Below, in pieces: positions 9,318 to 19,661 of a stretch of 52,802 nucleotides of DNA. The DNA is from Endozoicomonas sp. ONNA2. Its GTDB lineage: Bacteria > Pseudomonadota > Gammaproteobacteria > Pseudomonadales > Endozoicomonadaceae. Within the stretch, counting starts at the first letter, position 1. Each line of letters starts with the position of its first letter. The stretch is from the NCBI RefSeq assembly GCF_024606365.1, contig NZ_JAHHPO010000066.1:1-52802 (forward strand), given 5' to 3'. Below the pieces are notes generated by a model that saw nothing but the letters and a program-made list of their open reading frames with translations, was not told where the DNA came from and made no database searches. Both the position numbers and the translations under genes were made by a program.

Positions 9318-9346
9318 CTGACACTATCGACTCTATTGTATACAAT
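9318..9346 (+). promoter_or_regulatory. Probable sigma70 promoter for ndk
   Basis: CTGACA (9318-9323), a 17-base spacer and TACAAT (9341-9346) form a close match to the consensus. It lies about 120 bases upstream of ndk in the otherwise non-coding 9239-9465 spacer. Confidence 0.6.
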
Positions 9347-9465
9347 GTTGCCAGAACTCCTGCTATGGACTGCCTGATCCAAGACATGGAAAGGTAAGAG
9401 TCGTACGTTTTTAATAATTAATAACAATCCCGAAAGGGCACGAAAATGACAATCTGGAGATCGTA

Positions 9466-9897
9466 ATGGCGGTTGAGCGCACGTTATCCATTATAAAACC
9501 TGATGCAGTAGCCAAAAATGTCCTTGGTAAAATCCTTGCTCGTTTTGAGCATGCTGGACTAAATGTAGTAGCAACAAGGATGATCCATCTTTCTGATGAA
9601 CAGGCTGGGGGTTTCTACGCTGAGCATAAGGAACGTCCATTTTATCAGGACCTGGTTGGCTTTATGACCTCAGGGCCGGTGGTGGTATCAGTCCTTGAAG
9701 GCGATAATGCCGTAGCCCTGAATCGTGAGCTGATGGGTGCTACTAACCCGAAAGAAGCTGCAAAGGGTACTATTCGGGCTGATTTTGCAGAAACTATCGA
9801 TGAAAATGCGGTTCATGGATCTGACTCTGTAGCATCTGCTGAACGTGAAATTGCCTACTTTTTTGAGGATTCAGAGATTTGCCCCAGAACGCGTTAA
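9466..9897 (+). CDS. ndk: Nucleoside diphosphate kinase
   Basis: Transfers the gamma-phosphate of ATP to other NDPs through a phospho-histidine, balancing NTP pools. The 143-residue protein begins [15 protein letters not shown] and has the catalytic His117 in NAVHGSDS. In many gammaproteobacteria ndk sits between the isc cluster and rlmN, as here. Confidence 0.98.
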   Translation: MAVERTLSIIKPDAVAKNVLGKILARFEHAGLNVVATRMIHLSDEQAGGFYAEHKERPFYQDLVGFMTSGPVVVSVLEGDNAVALNRELMGATNPKEAAKGTIRADFAETIDENAVHGSDSVASAEREIAYFFEDSEICPRTR

Positions 9898-9900
9898 GCT

Positions 9901-9943
9901 TGCTCACAAGTTAACAGTTTGCTGTGGTCTGACCGTGTGAGCA
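9901..9943. other. 8-bp inverted repeat between ndk and rlmN
   Basis: TGCTCACA (9901-9908) and TGTGAGCA (9936-9943) are perfect inverted copies enclosing 27 bases. No T-run follows, so it is more likely an mRNA structure or a protein-binding site than a terminator. Confidence 0.35.
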
Positions 9944-9977
9944 TGAGAATATCAGCCATCAGGAGGCACGTCTTCCG

Positions 9978-11162
9978 ATGGCTATGAGGTGTCATAAGAT
10001 GTCAGAAATGATCGAGCCATCCATCGATCAGGCCAGTGAACTGGTTGGAGAGCTGTCCAGCCAAGCAGCTAAAGTCAATTTGCTTGGGCTTTCACGGAAA
10101 AAAATGGAAGCATTCTTTCTCACTCTTGGCGAGAAAAAATTTCGTGCTGAGCAGCTTTTGAAGTGGATTCATCACCATCGGGTCGATAGTTTCGATGATA
10201 TGACCAACTTCAGTAAATCCCTTCGTGAGCGGCTTAAAGTTCAAGCTGAAATTCGCGCTCCTGAGGTGGTCAGCAGCCTTTTTTCTGAGGATGGAACCTG
10301 TAAGTGGGTTGTGCGGGTTGCCAGTGGCAGCTGTGTTGAATCGGTGTTTATCCCTGAAAATGGCCGAGGAACACTGTGCGTCTCCTCCCAGGCAGGCTGT
10401 TCCCTGGATTGCAGTTTCTGTTCTACCGGCAAGCAAGGCTTTAACTCTGACCTGACGGTGGCGGAAATCATTGGGCAGGTGTGGGTTGCAGCCCGTCATT
10501 TTGGCAATGTGCCGGCAAAGATGAATCGGTCCATTACCAATGTCGTTATGATGGGTATGGGTGAACCGTTGATGAACTTCGATAATGTTGTTGATGCCAT
10601 GGATCTGATGATGGATGATCTTGGCTATGGCCTATCAAAACGGCGGGTGACGTTAAGCACATCCGGTGTGGTACCCGCACTGAGAAAGTTAAGTGAGGTT
10701 TCTGATGTCTCCCTGGCAGTGTCACTGCACGCGCCAAATAATGAATTGAGAAATCAATTGGTGCCGATCAACCGGAAGTATCCTCTGGATCAGCTGCTGG
10801 ATGCCATACATCATTACATGAACCGTTTGACGGACAGTAAACGGGTGGTTACGATCGAGTATACGTTGCTTGCCGGTGTCAATGATCAACCTGAACAGGC
10901 ACAGCAACTGGTTACTTTGCTGAAAGATCTGCCCTGCAAGATAAACCTGATTCCTTTTAATCCATTTCCTCATTCAGGATATAAAAGACCCAGTAATAAT
11001 GCTGTGAGACGGTTTCAGGAAAGTTTGCAGTTGGCTGGTTTTAATGTCACCGTAAGAAAGACAAGAGGTGATGATATAGACGCTGCCTGCGGTCAATTGG
11101 TGGGCAAGGTAATGGATAAGACCCGGCGCAGTGAGCGCTACATAGCAGCCAGACAGCTATAA
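9978..11162 (+). CDS. rlmN: Dual-specificity 23S rRNA/tRNA adenine-C2 methyltransferase RlmN
   Basis: Radical-SAM enzyme methylating C2 of A2503 in 23S rRNA and A37 in some tRNAs. The 394-residue protein has the radical-SAM cysteines Cys141, Cys145 and Cys148 (CSLDCSFC), the GxGEP-like segment [14 protein letters not shown], and the C-terminal methyl-carrying cysteine Cys371 ([10 protein letters not shown]). AGGAGG (9961-9966) lies 11 bases before ATG 9978. The first ~30 residues extend beyond the conserved family, so one of the next ATGs (9984 or 9999) could also be used. Confidence 0.97.
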   Translation: MAMRCHKMSEMIEPSIDQASELVGELSSQAAKVNLLGLSRKKMEAFFLTLGEKKFRAEQLLKWIHHHRVDSFDDMTNFSKSLRERLKVQAEIRAPEVVSSLFSEDGTCKWVVRVASGSCVESVFIPENGRGTLCVSSQAGCSLDCSFCSTGKQGFNSDLTVAEIIGQVWVAARHFGNVPAKMNRSITNVVMMGMGEPLMNFDNVVDAMDLMMDDLGYGLSKRRVTLSTSGVVPALRKLSEVSDVSLAVSLHAPNNELRNQLVPINRKYPLDQLLDAIHHYMNRLTDSKRVVTIEYTLLAGVNDQPEQAQQLVTLLKDLPCKINLIPFNPFPHSGYKRPSNNAVRRFQESLQLAGFNVTVRKTRGDDIDAACGQLVGKVMDKTRRSERYIAARQL

Positions 11163-11248
11163 TCTGTTCGGGGTGCATCTGTCATCCCGGAGGTTGATAT
11201 TCTCGACGGCGTCCCGGATATTTATAAATTGCTAATGTGGGGATCAGC

Positions 11249-12010
11249 ATGGGAATCAACTTGAGGCCCATTGTACTCCTGTTTTCTGTATCTTTGGCAC
11301 TGACAGGCTGTGTTACCACTGACAGTCGGCCTGTTAATGAGAACAGGGCGGTGGTGGATTATATGAATCTTGCCAAAGGTTATCTTCAGGAAGGTTTTTC
11401 GGAAAAAGCGATTAGGCCTCTGGAAAGGGCCCTTGAGATCGAGCCATATTCAGCCGGCGTTCATGGTATGTTGGGTATGGCTTATCAGCGTCAGGGGGAA
11501 GATCAGCTTGCCGAGCAGGCATTCAGCAAGGCATTGGCCATTGACCCTGAAGCCTCAGAAATACGCAATAACTTTGGTGCTTTCCTGTTCACCAGAAACC
11601 GGCTTAAGGACGCTTACCGACAGTTTGAGCTGGCTTCGCAGGATGTTGCTTATTCTCGTCGAAGCCGTACTTTTGAAAACCTGGGGATTGTTGCCTTGCG
11701 GATGGGTCAGTCTTCTGTGGCTGTTGATCATTTCACTCGGGCTCTTCGTCTTAACAGTAACTTGCCAAGAGCCAATCTTGAGTTGGCAACTATCTACAAA
11801 GATCAAGGCAACCTTTATGCGGGATGGCAGCACTACCTGGCTTTTGATGTGGCCGGTGAGCACAATGCCCGTAGCTTATTATTGGGAATTGAACTGGCAA
11901 CGGCAAACCAGGCTCAAGGGAAAGCCGCCAGTTATGCGTCGAGACTGGAAAGACTTTATCCCGGCTCCAAGGAGCTGAAGCTATATCGGAGTCGATTGGG
12001 TCATGAGTGA
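11249..12010 (+). CDS. pilW: Type IV pilus biogenesis/stability lipoprotein PilW (PilF)
   Basis: TPR lipoprotein needed for PilQ secretin assembly or localisation in the outer membrane. From ATG 11249 the protein has a lipoprotein signal ending in LALTGC (Cys21). About six TPR motifs follow (for example AIRPLERALEIEPY and AEQAFSKALAIDPE). An in-frame GTG at 11237 would add four residues. It overlaps rodZ by eight bases, showing coupling, and the order rlmN-pilW-rodZ is conserved. Confidence 0.93.
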   Translation: MGINLRPIVLLFSVSLALTGCVTTDSRPVNENRAVVDYMNLAKGYLQEGFSEKAIRPLERALEIEPYSAGVHGMLGMAYQRQGEDQLAEQAFSKALAIDPEASEIRNNFGAFLFTRNRLKDAYRQFELASQDVAYSRRSRTFENLGIVALRMGQSSVAVDHFTRALRLNSNLPRANLELATIYKDQGNLYAGWQHYLAFDVAGEHNARSLLLGIELATANQAQGKAASYASRLERLYPGSKELKLYRSRLGHE

Positions 12011-12971
12011 ACAGGATGCCCGGCAAGAAGAAGCTATTCAGACGTTTGCTCCCGGTGCTGTGCTTGCCCAGGCACGGATCAGTCAGGGGCTATCGGTCCT
12101 TGAAGTGGCTGAAAACCTTAAGATTACCGAAAGTTATGTAAAGGCCATTGAGGATAGTACGTTTGATATGCTGCCCCAGGCGGCATTTGTCCGTGGCTAT
12201 ATTCGCAATTATGCGAAACTGGTGGGGCTTAATGGTGAAGATCTGGTTAAGGACTTTGACCATTTTATTGGTATCGATGGCCTGGAATCCCCCCGTTTGC
12301 AGGGTTCAAAGAGGTTGAAGCCGCTACGGGCTCACAGTGTGCCCTCTCCAGTCAATGCTCTTGCCCTATTGTTGCTTGTGTCACTTGGTGGGTTTGGTTA
12401 TTACCTATGGAATAACTGGTTGGGTATTGAACCTTTGGCTGAAGTGGCCATTGGTGAAGACTTATCTGAACCAGTGCCTTTAACTTCTGATGTCGTTGTT
12501 CCTGTGCCTTCTGCCGCTGAGATTAGTGAGCGCGTGAAGGATGTTGATATTGCAGCTGATGACGCCAATATTGTAGCAAGCATCGCAAAAGAAGAGCCAA
12601 GCCAAAAAAAAGATAAATTTGCTCTGGAAGAGGCCAGGCCAGAGTCTCTTGCAATTGCTCCGGACAGCTCTGAGTTTGTTGGTAAGACAGATGAGCCAAA
12701 TTCACCGGTTGCTAACCTGATCAAGCCTCTTGTGATTAATTTCTCACAAGATTGCTGGGTTGAAATAAAGGATGCTACCGATGAAGTGCTGATTTCAACC
12801 GTGCAGAAAGCTGGATCTTCCATTAATCTTGATGTTTTTCCGCCAGTGAACCTACGGTTTGGCAATACCACCGGAATAGACAGCATTCTGCTAGACGGGA
12901 TGCCTATAGCCAAACCCAGCTCCAGTACTCGAGTGGCCACTGTTTTGTTGACAGGCAACGGTCAGGGATAA
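12003..12971 (+). CDS. rodZ: Cytoskeletal/cell-shape protein RodZ
   Basis: Membrane protein linking MreB to the elongation machinery. The 322-residue protein has an N-terminal helix-turn-helix domain (about 18-90, LAQARISQGLSVLEVAENL). A single membrane helix lies near 118-138 (NALALLLLVSLGGFGYYLW), followed by an acidic, Ser/Asp-rich linker. The C-terminal periplasmic beta domain (VINFSQDCWVEIKDATDEV, DUF4115 type) ends the protein. Translation is probably coupled to pilW. Confidence 0.95.
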   Translation: MSEQDARQEEAIQTFAPGAVLAQARISQGLSVLEVAENLKITESYVKAIEDSTFDMLPQAAFVRGYIRNYAKLVGLNGEDLVKDFDHFIGIDGLESPRLQGSKRLKPLRAHSVPSPVNALALLLLVSLGGFGYYLWNNWLGIEPLAEVAIGEDLSEPVPLTSDVVVPVPSAAEISERVKDVDIAADDANIVASIAKEEPSQKKDKFALEEARPESLAIAPDSSEFVGKTDEPNSPVANLIKPLVINFSQDCWVEIKDATDEVLISTVQKAGSSINLDVFPPVNLRFGNTTGIDSILLDGMPIAKPSSSTRVATVLLTGNGQG

Positions 12972-13166
12972 AAAACATCCCTTAAAACTCTTGCCTTTTG
13001 GTGCTTGATCCTCTGATGGGCACTTTCTGATGGGAGGGCTGCGGGATTGTCGCACAGAGGCGTTAACGGTTACAGTTGCCTATTTTCGATTTTGAACCGC
13101 CAAATCTCCTGTTCCTGACAAACCAGTTGATGTTGTGTGGTGTTTTTAGGTAGAGGACATTTGAAC

Positions 13167-14462
13167 TTGGGCAAGCAGCTTCAAGCCATCCGTGGGATGA
13201 ATGATATTCTTCCCGAACAGACCCCTGTCTGGCAGTACCTCGAGCAGCAGGTACGCGCTGTCCTGAGCAGTTATGGCTATCAGGAAATCCGGGTTCCGAT
13301 TGTGGAAAGCTCTGCTCTGTTCAGCCGGGGTATCGGCTCTGGTACGGATATTGTCGAGAAAGAGATGTACACCTTTGCAGATCGCAATGGTGACAAGCTT
13401 TCCCTTCGCCCTGAGGCTACTGCAGGGGTTGTTCGCGCAGGCATTCAGCAAGGCCTGTTTTACAACCAGATTCAGCGGTTGTGGACTTCTGGCCCGATGT
13501 TCCGTTATGAGCGTCCGCAAAAAGGCCGTTATCGCCAATTTCACCAGATCAGTGTTGAAGCCTATGGCATGACAGGTCCGGATATTGATGCGGAAATGAT
13601 CATGATGACGGCGCGATTCTGGCACAAGCTTGGTCTGTCAAGGCACGTCATGCTGGAACTGAATACGCTCGGTACTTTGGCGGCCCGTATCCGTTATCGT
13701 GAAGCCCTGGTGGCTTATCTCAAGGATTATCAGTCAGAGTTGGATGATGACAGTCGCCGCCGCCTGACCATCAACCCACTGAGAATTCTGGATAGTAAGG
13801 ATCTGAACACGCAGAAAATTGTTGCCGCTGCCCCGGAGCTGTTTGACTACCTGGATGAAGAGTCACAGGAACACTTTGCGCAGTTGCAGCAGATGCTGGA
13901 TGAGGCGGGGATTGTCTATCGCGTTAATCCCAGACTGGTGCGCGGCCTTGATTATTATGGCAGAACCGTATTTGAATGGGTGACAGAAAGCCTGGGGGCC
14001 CAGGGTACGGTATGTGCCGGTGGTCGCTATGATACCCTGGTTGAGATGTTGGGTGGCAAGCCGACACCTGCCGTAGGTTTTGCCATGGGTCTTGAGCGTC
14101 TGGTATTGATGCTGGAAACGCTTCAATTACTGCCGGAATCCGTTTCTAACCGGGTGGATGTCGCGGTTGTTGCTGTTGGTGAGGGTGTTGGTCACAGAGT
14201 ACTTCCTTTAGTAGAAAGATTGCGTGATGAGTTGCCAGAAGTGAAGGTTCTGATGAATTGCGGTGGTGGCAGCTTTAAAGCACAAATGAAACGTGCAGAT
14301 CGCAGCGGTGCTGCCTATGCTCTCATTCTTGGTGAGGATGAGTTGTCTGCAGGGATGATGACTGTGAAATCCCTGAGAACTGATGAAGACCAACAGCAGC
14401 TGCCAATTGGCGATGTGACCGGACATTTGCAAAAAGTGCTGTTGAATAGCGATGTTCAGTAA
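13167..14462 (+). CDS. hisS: Histidyl-tRNA synthetase, probable TTG start
   Basis: Class II synthetase charging tRNA-His. The protein has [11 protein letters not shown], motif 2 around [17 protein letters not shown], the histidine-specific [13 protein letters not shown] segment, motif 3 ([14 protein letters not shown]) and a C-terminal anticodon-binding domain. No ATG precedes QAIRGMND in frame. TTG 13167 is nine bases after AGAGGA, giving 431 residues ([10 protein letters not shown]) and matching the usual N-terminus. TTG 13161 or GTG 13137 are alternatives. ispG is normally the upstream neighbour but is absent here. Confidence 0.96.
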   Translation: MGKQLQAIRGMNDILPEQTPVWQYLEQQVRAVLSSYGYQEIRVPIVESSALFSRGIGSGTDIVEKEMYTFADRNGDKLSLRPEATAGVVRAGIQQGLFYNQIQRLWTSGPMFRYERPQKGRYRQFHQISVEAYGMTGPDIDAEMIMMTARFWHKLGLSRHVMLELNTLGTLAARIRYREALVAYLKDYQSELDDDSRRRLTINPLRILDSKDLNTQKIVAAAPELFDYLDEESQEHFAQLQQMLDEAGIVYRVNPRLVRGLDYYGRTVFEWVTESLGAQGTVCAGGRYDTLVEMLGGKPTPAVGFAMGLERLVLMLETLQLLPESVSNRVDVAVVAVGEGVGHRVLPLVERLRDELPEVKVLMNCGGGSFKAQMKRADRSGAAYALILGEDELSAGMMTVKSLRTDEDQQQLPIGDVTGHLQKVLLNSDVQ

Positions 14463-14492
14463 GCTGTTCGTTGATACGTTTGTCCAGTTAAC

Positions 14493-14510
14493 GGCTTCAG
14501 GAACGAAGCC
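14493..14510 (+). other. Short hairpin before yfgM
   Basis: GGCTTC (14493-14498) and GAAGCC (14505-14510) pair around a six-base loop, just ahead of the AGGAG ribosome site of yfgM. It lacks a T-run and could tune translation of yfgM. Confidence 0.35.
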
Positions 14511-14521
14511 AGGAGTCAAGG

Positions 14522-15223
14522 GTGAGTTACCAATCTGATGATGAGCAGGTTCAACTGCTTAAGAATCTATGGAAAGACTATGGTCAGCCGGTTGTGCTGG
14601 GTGTTGCCATTACCTTGGCAGTGGTTTCCGGTTATCAATATTGGCAGAAGACGCAGCAGCAGAAAATCGCTGAAGCTTCAGCGCTTTATCAGAATTTGCT
14701 GGATACTGTTTCCAACGCCGCGTCGCCAGACAAGCCGGTCCAGTTTTCACCACCTCTGACTGAGGAGCAAAAAGCAACGGTAAGTCACGTTGTCTCGGTA
14801 TTGCAAAATGATCATGGCAGTAGTCAGTATGCTGCGTTTGCCACGCTTTTTCTGGCTCAGCAGCAGGTACAAGAGGGTCAGTTAAGTGCTGCCCGGGCTT
14901 CCCTGGAGTGGGTTCTGGCTCAGCAACCTGCTTCTGAAGTTCAGATCATGGCCAGTGTCCGTCTGGCAAGGGTGCTGATCAGTGAGTCTTCTGTGAATGG
15001 TCAACAGGCGCTTGATATTCTGAGCAGACTGAACGCGGGCAAGTCCTATGAGGCGACCGTTGAGTCCGTAAAAGGCGATGTTTACCTTGCGCTTGGTGAC
15101 CGTAAGCAGGCAGAGGCGGCCTATCAAAAAGCGGTAAATGCCGCACAGGATAACGGTCTGAACCGTCCGTTACTGCAACTCAAGCTGGACGATCTGGCTG
15201 CAATGGCACCGCAGGAGGGATAA
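14522..15223 (+). CDS. yfgM: YfgM/RcsX-type TPR protein, ancillary SecYEG partner
   Basis: Inner-membrane protein of the YfgM family, linked to SecYEG and periplasmic chaperones. The 233-residue protein has a short cytoplasmic N-terminus and one membrane helix (about 20-38, PVVLGVAITLAVVSGYQYW). A periplasmic TPR domain follows (AARASLEWVLAQ..., ALGDRKQAEAAYQKAV). The start is GTG 14522 after AGGAG. It lies between hisS and bamB, the conserved position. Confidence 0.93.
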   Translation: MSYQSDDEQVQLLKNLWKDYGQPVVLGVAITLAVVSGYQYWQKTQQQKIAEASALYQNLLDTVSNAASPDKPVQFSPPLTEEQKATVSHVVSVLQNDHGSSQYAAFATLFLAQQQVQEGQLSAARASLEWVLAQQPASEVQIMASVRLARVLISESSVNGQQALDILSRLNAGKSYEATVESVKGDVYLALGDRKQAEAAYQKAVNAAQDNGLNRPLLQLKLDDLAAMAPQEG

Positions 15224-15227
15224 GAAA

Positions 15228-16394
15228 ATGGAAAGGTTGTGCAGGGGTTCTTTGATTCTTCTGCTGATGCTGGGGCTTTCTGCATGCAGTCTCTTTTCAT
15301 CGGATGAAGAGGAGGTGAGGACTCCCAAACCTCTCCAGACCATTGCTGAGGAAAAGGTCCGGCTGGTTGCAGTCTGGTCCAGAGGTGTTGGCAAAGGGGT
15401 TGGCAAGCGATTCGAAAGCCTGAAGCCCGCCATGGATGGTGATAAAGTTTTTGTTTCTGGTGCAGAAGGTACTGTTTTTGCCCTGGATCGTGATACCGGA
15501 AAGGAAGTCTGGAAGATAAAGCTCAATACCCGCGTTGGTGGTGGTGTCAGTGCCGCAGCGGGTATGGTGTTGCTGGGGACGCTGGAAGGAGAAGTGATTG
15601 CCCTGAATCAGGATAATGGCGATGAACTCTGGCGAGAGCGGGTCAGTAGCGAGATTCTCAGTGCGCCGGTAACGGATGGTTTCTATGTCGCTGTGCAGAG
15701 TATTGATGACCGACTGACCGTGCTTGATGCTCAGAGCGGCCAGTATCTCTGGCGCCAGGACGCGCTGCAACCGGCACTGACCTTAAGGGGCTCCTCTGCA
15801 CCACTGATATTCAGTGAAGCGGTGTTTGCCGGGTTTGCCGGTGGCGAAGCAAAAGCCTTCCGCCTGAGCAGCGGTGCGCCACTGTGGAGTTCCCGGGTTG
15901 CTGCGCCCAAAGGTAGTACTGAGCTGGAACGGATGGTTGATATCAAGGGGGCGCCCCTGATTGGCGGAGACAGTATTTTCTTTGTCAGCTTCCAGGGCAA
16001 TGTTGCCGCGTTGGATCTTTATAGTGGCCGGGTTCGCTGGGCGAAAGAGTTGTCCAGTTATGAATCCATGACCGAAGGTTTTGGTTCTATCTATCTGACC
16101 AGCGAAGAGAGTTATGTCAGTTCCATTGACCAGAGAACCGGTGCTGCTAACTGGCGACAGGAAGATTTTGAGTTTCGCCAATTATCAGCGCCAGCGGCGT
16201 TCAGCAGTTACGTTGTGGTCGGTGATGGTGAGGGTTATGTTCACCTGTTGTCACAGGTTGATGGCAGTCAGGCTGGCCGTTTCAAGGCTGACGCTTCGGC
16301 AATTAAAGCCCAGCCCCTGGTGGATGGTGAATTGATCCTGGTGTTGTCGGCTGATGGTGAGCTGATTGCCTTGAAGGAAAAAGCTTCCGGGTAA
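15228..16394 (+). CDS. bamB: Outer membrane assembly lipoprotein BamB
   Basis: Beta-propeller lipoprotein of the BAM complex that inserts outer-membrane beta-barrels. The 388-residue protein has a lipobox LGLSAC (Cys20) and repeated PQQ-type blades (for example VFALDRDTGKEVWKIKL and VIALNQDNGDELWRERV). It starts four bases after yfgM and is probably co-transcribed with it. Confidence 0.96.
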   Translation: MERLCRGSLILLLMLGLSACSLFSSDEEEVRTPKPLQTIAEEKVRLVAVWSRGVGKGVGKRFESLKPAMDGDKVFVSGAEGTVFALDRDTGKEVWKIKLNTRVGGGVSAAAGMVLLGTLEGEVIALNQDNGDELWRERVSSEILSAPVTDGFYVAVQSIDDRLTVLDAQSGQYLWRQDALQPALTLRGSSAPLIFSEAVFAGFAGGEAKAFRLSSGAPLWSSRVAAPKGSTELERMVDIKGAPLIGGDSIFFVSFQGNVAALDLYSGRVRWAKELSSYESMTEGFGSIYLTSEESYVSSIDQRTGAANWRQEDFEFRQLSAPAAFSSYVVVGDGEGYVHLLSQVDGSQAGRFKADASAIKAQPLVDGELILVLSADGELIALKEKASG

Positions 16395-16402
16395 ACGGAA
16401 GC
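16383..16402 (+). terminator. Hairpin overlapping the bamB stop codon
   Basis: GCTTCCG (16383-16389) pairs with CGGAAGC (16396-16402), with the bamB TAA stop in the loop; AATTTGCT follows. It is a weak terminator or a 3'-end stabiliser. Confidence 0.4.
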
Positions 16403-16428
16403 AATTTGCTGACTTTTAAGAATGCTGT

Positions 16429-16468
16429 CGGGCTGAATCTTTGCAAGGGTTCAGCCCGTTTTCAATTT
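16429..16468 (+). terminator. Intrinsic terminator between bamB and der
   Basis: CGGGCTGAA (16429-16437) and TTCAGCCCG (16450-16458) form a 9-bp perfect stem followed by TTTTCAATTTT. It should end or attenuate the yfgM-bamB transcript just before der, and overlaps the der leader. Confidence 0.7.
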
Positions 16469-16479
16469 TGGTAAATCTT

Positions 16480-17904
16480 ATGGTTCCTGTAATTGCCCTG
16501 GTGGGTCGACCCAATGTTGGCAAGTCCACCCTTTTTAACCGTCTGACCCGTTCCCGGGATGCTTTGGTGGCCAATGTGGCCGGGTTGACCCGCGATCGGA
16601 AATACGGTGAGGGCAAGATTGGTTCCCATCCCTATATTGTCGTGGATACCGGCGGCATCTCCGGTGATGAGGCGGGGATTGACTCGGCCATGGCAGAACA
16701 GTCGCTGGCGGCCATCAATGAGGCCGATGTTGTCCTGTTTCTGGTGGATGCCAGGGCCGGGTTGACCGCTGCTGATGAAATGATTGCCTTGCACCTGCGC
16801 AAGCAGGGAAAGAAGTATCACCTGGTGCTTAATAAGGTGGACAGGGTGGATGCGGAGCAGGCCGAGGCGGATTTTGCTTCCCTGGGCATGGGTGATGCCT
16901 TTCATATTGCCGCCGTGCATGGACGTGGCGTCAGCAGCATGATCAATGATGTGCTATCGGCGTGTGCTGATGGTGAGGCTGAAGCATCTGATGAACTGTC
17001 AACCAGGCCAAGAGGCATCAAGATTGGCATCGTTGGTCGTCCCAATGTGGGTAAATCTACCCTGGTTAACCGTTTGTTAGGCGAAGAGCGCGTTGTTGTT
17101 TATGACCAGGCAGGAACGACCCGTGACAGCGTTTACATTCCTTATGAACGTTTTGGTCAGGATTATACGCTGATTGATACGGCTGGTGTTCGCAGGCGGG
17201 GCAAGGTGTCCGAATCCATTGAAAAGTTTTCGGTCATCAAGACGCTGCAGGCAATTGAAGATGCCAATGTGGTGGTTCTGGTGCTGGATGCCCGCGAAGG
17301 TATTGTGGAGCAGGATCTGCATCTGCTGGGCTTTGTTCTGGACGCAGGTCGTGCTGTGGTCATTGCATTGAATAAATGGGATGGCATGGAAGAAGAGGAT
17401 AAAACGCAGGTAAAGACAGAGTTGAATCGCCGACTCGGGTTTATTAATTATGCTCGGATTCATAGGATTTCGGCAAAACACGGAACCGGTGTTGGTAACC
17501 TTTATGACTCTATTGAAGAGGCTTATGAGGCGGCGACCAGTAAATTGTCCACCAATCGTCTGACGCGAATTCTGGCGGATGCCGTGAAGGAGCATCAACC
17601 GCCTGTGGTCAACAATCGCCGTATCAAGCTGCGTTACTGCCATGCTGGTGCCATGAATCCGCCAACCATTATCATCCATGGTAACCAGACTGACCGGGTA
17701 CCTGCCGCTTATCGACGTTACCTTGAGAATACGTTCCGTAAAGTGCTGAAAATTATGGGGACGCCCATTCGAATCCAGTTTCGCTCGGGTGATAACCCCT
17801 ATGCTGAGAACGGGGAGCTTGACCAGAGGCAGGCGCATCGCAAGCGCAGAGTGGAAAAATCGTCACAGTTTGCCAAAGAAAAGCGAAAGACAAATCGTTC
17901 CTGA
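16480..17904 (+). CDS. der: Ribosome biogenesis GTPase Der (EngA)
   Basis: GTPase with two tandem G domains required for 50S subunit maturation. Both P-loops are visible ([14 protein letters not shown] near residue 8 and [14 protein letters not shown] near 188), with matching NKxD motifs, followed by a KH-like C-terminal domain and a basic tail. The start at ATG 16480 ([14 protein letters not shown]) gives 474 residues. The longer frame from 16441 runs through the terminator hairpin and is rejected. Confidence 0.97.
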   Translation: MVPVIALVGRPNVGKSTLFNRLTRSRDALVANVAGLTRDRKYGEGKIGSHPYIVVDTGGISGDEAGIDSAMAEQSLAAINEADVVLFLVDARAGLTAADEMIALHLRKQGKKYHLVLNKVDRVDAEQAEADFASLGMGDAFHIAAVHGRGVSSMINDVLSACADGEAEASDELSTRPRGIKIGIVGRPNVGKSTLVNRLLGEERVVVYDQAGTTRDSVYIPYERFGQDYTLIDTAGVRRRGKVSESIEKFSVIKTLQAIEDANVVVLVLDAREGIVEQDLHLLGFVLDAGRAVVIALNKWDGMEEEDKTQVKTELNRRLGFINYARIHRISAKHGTGVGNLYDSIEEAYEAATSKLSTNRLTRILADAVKEHQPPVVNNRRIKLRYCHAGAMNPPTIIIHGNQTDRVPAAYRRYLENTFRKVLKIMGTPIRIQFRSGDNPYAENGELDQRQAHRKRRVEKSSQFAKEKRKTNRS

Positions 17905-17933
17905 CTGATTTGACAGTCTCTCAGGAGTCATCG

Positions 17934-18254
17934 ATGAAAAACAATCTGTTCGAACACATACCTGAAGAACTGCCTGAAGAGTTGTTTGAGACTCTGCAGG
18001 AATCCCGTGGCGTTAAAATAGAGCGGATTGTTTCCCGGGGACATACGACGCCACCAGGGGAGTGGTATGACCAGGCCTGGGATGAGTGGGTGGTACTGTT
18101 AAGTGGTTCGGCAGTGCTGGAGTTTGCAGGGGAGTCCCCTGTTACTCTTCATGCCGGTGATTATCTTATGTTGCCTTTTGGGTACAGGCACCGGGTCGCC
18201 TGGACTGATCCCGATGTTGATACTATCTGGTTGGCCGTTCATGTTAATGTTTGA
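17934..18254 (+). CDS. Small cupin-domain protein
   Basis: A 106-residue single-domain cupin with the signature GHTTPPGEWYDQAWDEWVVLLSG and a second motif LHAGDYLMLPFGYRHRV. The metal-binding residues expected for the fold are partly conserved. Substrate unknown. AGGAG lies before ATG 17934, 30 bases after der, so it probably shares the der transcript. Its end overlaps the convergent xseA end by 11 bases. Confidence 0.88.
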   Translation: MKNNLFEHIPEELPEELFETLQESRGVKIERIVSRGHTTPPGEWYDQAWDEWVVLLSGSAVLEFAGESPVTLHAGDYLMLPFGYRHRVAWTDPDVDTIWLAVHVNV

Positions 18255-19605
18255 TTTTTTCTACTGTGCACAGTGCCTCACCCTTTGAAAATCGTGTGGT
18301 CACCAGATCACCTTCATGGAGTTGTTGACTGCTTCTGATAATCGAATCACCAACCATGGTTATGGCATAACCCCTTGAAAGGGTTGCCAGAGGGCTGACA
18401 GCGTGCAACTCTCCAGACACTTTTTCCAGCTTCAGTTGACACTTTTCCAGGTTATTGGACATGAGCTGAACCAGCTTTTGAGCCGTATGTTCATTACGGC
18501 TTTTCAGCAGTTCCAATGTGCGTTGGGGGTTTTGCTGATGTGCCCGATCTCTGACTCGGCCCAGGCTTGATTGGGCCCGTTCCAGTATCAGGGTAATGGC
18601 CTGATTTAATCGGATTTCCAGATCATCCAGCCGCTGGCTATTGTCTCTCAGACGTTCCCCGGGGTGTCTTAACCGTTTTTGCAGGTTATCCAGCTCTCTC
18701 TGGCTTAACTGCAGCTTATGTCGTGTCAGTGTGTTGAGCTTTCTGGTGATCAGGTGCAACTGATTCAACAGGGCTTGACGATCCGGGCTGAGGATTTCCG
18801 CCGCTGCGGATGGGGTTGCCGCCCGGTGATCCGCAACAAAGTCGGCAATGGTGAAGTCAATTTCATGACCAACGGCACTGACAATGGGGATAGGGCAGTC
18901 TGCTATGGCCCTGGCCACCAGCTCTTCATTAAATGGCCACAAATCTTCCAGTGAGCCACCGCCACGACCCACAATCAGTACATCAAACCGATTGGCGCTT
19001 TCTGCCAGTTTTAATGCATTGACCAGTTCGTGTTTCGCCTGCTCCCCCTGCACCGAGCTGGGAATAATGGTGACCGGTATGGCAGGAAAGCGTCTTTTCA
19101 GTACGGTTAGAATATCCCGAATGGCTGCGCCGGTGGGAGAGGTGATCACCCCGATATGCCTTGGATGAGCGGGCAGGGGCTGTTTGCCCGCGATGTCGAA
19201 CAGGCCTTCAGCCGCCAGTTTCGCCTTGAGAACCTCAAAGGCTTGCTGGAGGTCGCCGGTGCCGGCATTATCCATGTGTTCAACAATCAGTTGATAGTCG
19301 CCTCTCCCTTCATACAGGCTCACACGCCCTCTTACCCTGAGCAGCATGCCTTCTGCAGGGACAAATTTAAGCGCCTGGTTACGGTTGCGAAACATGGCGC
19401 AGCGGATCTGCGACTGCTTGTCCTTCAGGGTGAAATACCAATGCCCGGAGCTGGGGCGGGCCAGTCCGGATAGTTCTCCCTCAACACGGACATGATTGAA
19501 ATTCATCTCCAGCAATCGCCTGGCTTTACCATTTAACTCAGTTACAGATAGGGCTTTTGACGATGCCTCAGCGTTTTCGGTCGGTGTGTCTGTCAAGTGG
19601 TGCAT
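18244..19605 (-). CDS. xseA: Exodeoxyribonuclease VII large subunit
   Basis: Catalytic subunit of the single-strand-specific nuclease ExoVII. The 453-residue protein has an N-terminal OB domain (VRVEGELSGLARPSSGHWYFTLKD), the nuclease core (GVITSPTGAAIRDIL, VGRGGGSLEDLW) and a long coiled-coil C-terminal region that binds the small subunit. It is divergent from guaB, with a 124-base shared upstream region. The first ~20 residues extend past the conserved domain, so a later start is possible. Confidence 0.96.
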   Translation of the reverse strand: MHHLTDTPTENAEASSKALSVTELNGKARRLLEMNFNHVRVEGELSGLARPSSGHWYFTLKDKQSQIRCAMFRNRNQALKFVPAEGMLLRVRGRVSLYEGRGDYQLIVEHMDNAGTGDLQQAFEVLKAKLAAEGLFDIAGKQPLPAHPRHIGVITSPTGAAIRDILTVLKRRFPAIPVTIIPSSVQGEQAKHELVNALKLAESANRFDVLIVGRGGGSLEDLWPFNEELVARAIADCPIPIVSAVGHEIDFTIADFVADHRAATPSAAAEILSPDRQALLNQLHLITRKLNTLTRHKLQLSQRELDNLQKRLRHPGERLRDNSQRLDDLEIRLNQAITLILERAQSSLGRVRDRAHQQNPQRTLELLKSRNEHTAQKLVQLMSNNLEKCQLKLEKVSGELHAVSPLATLSRGYAITMVGDSIIRSSQQLHEGDLVTTRFSKGEALCTVEKIKH

Positions 19606-19661
19606 AGGTCAAGCCTGGCAGGAGATTATCGGTTTTTTGATATTCTGCCTGAATAAGTGGT

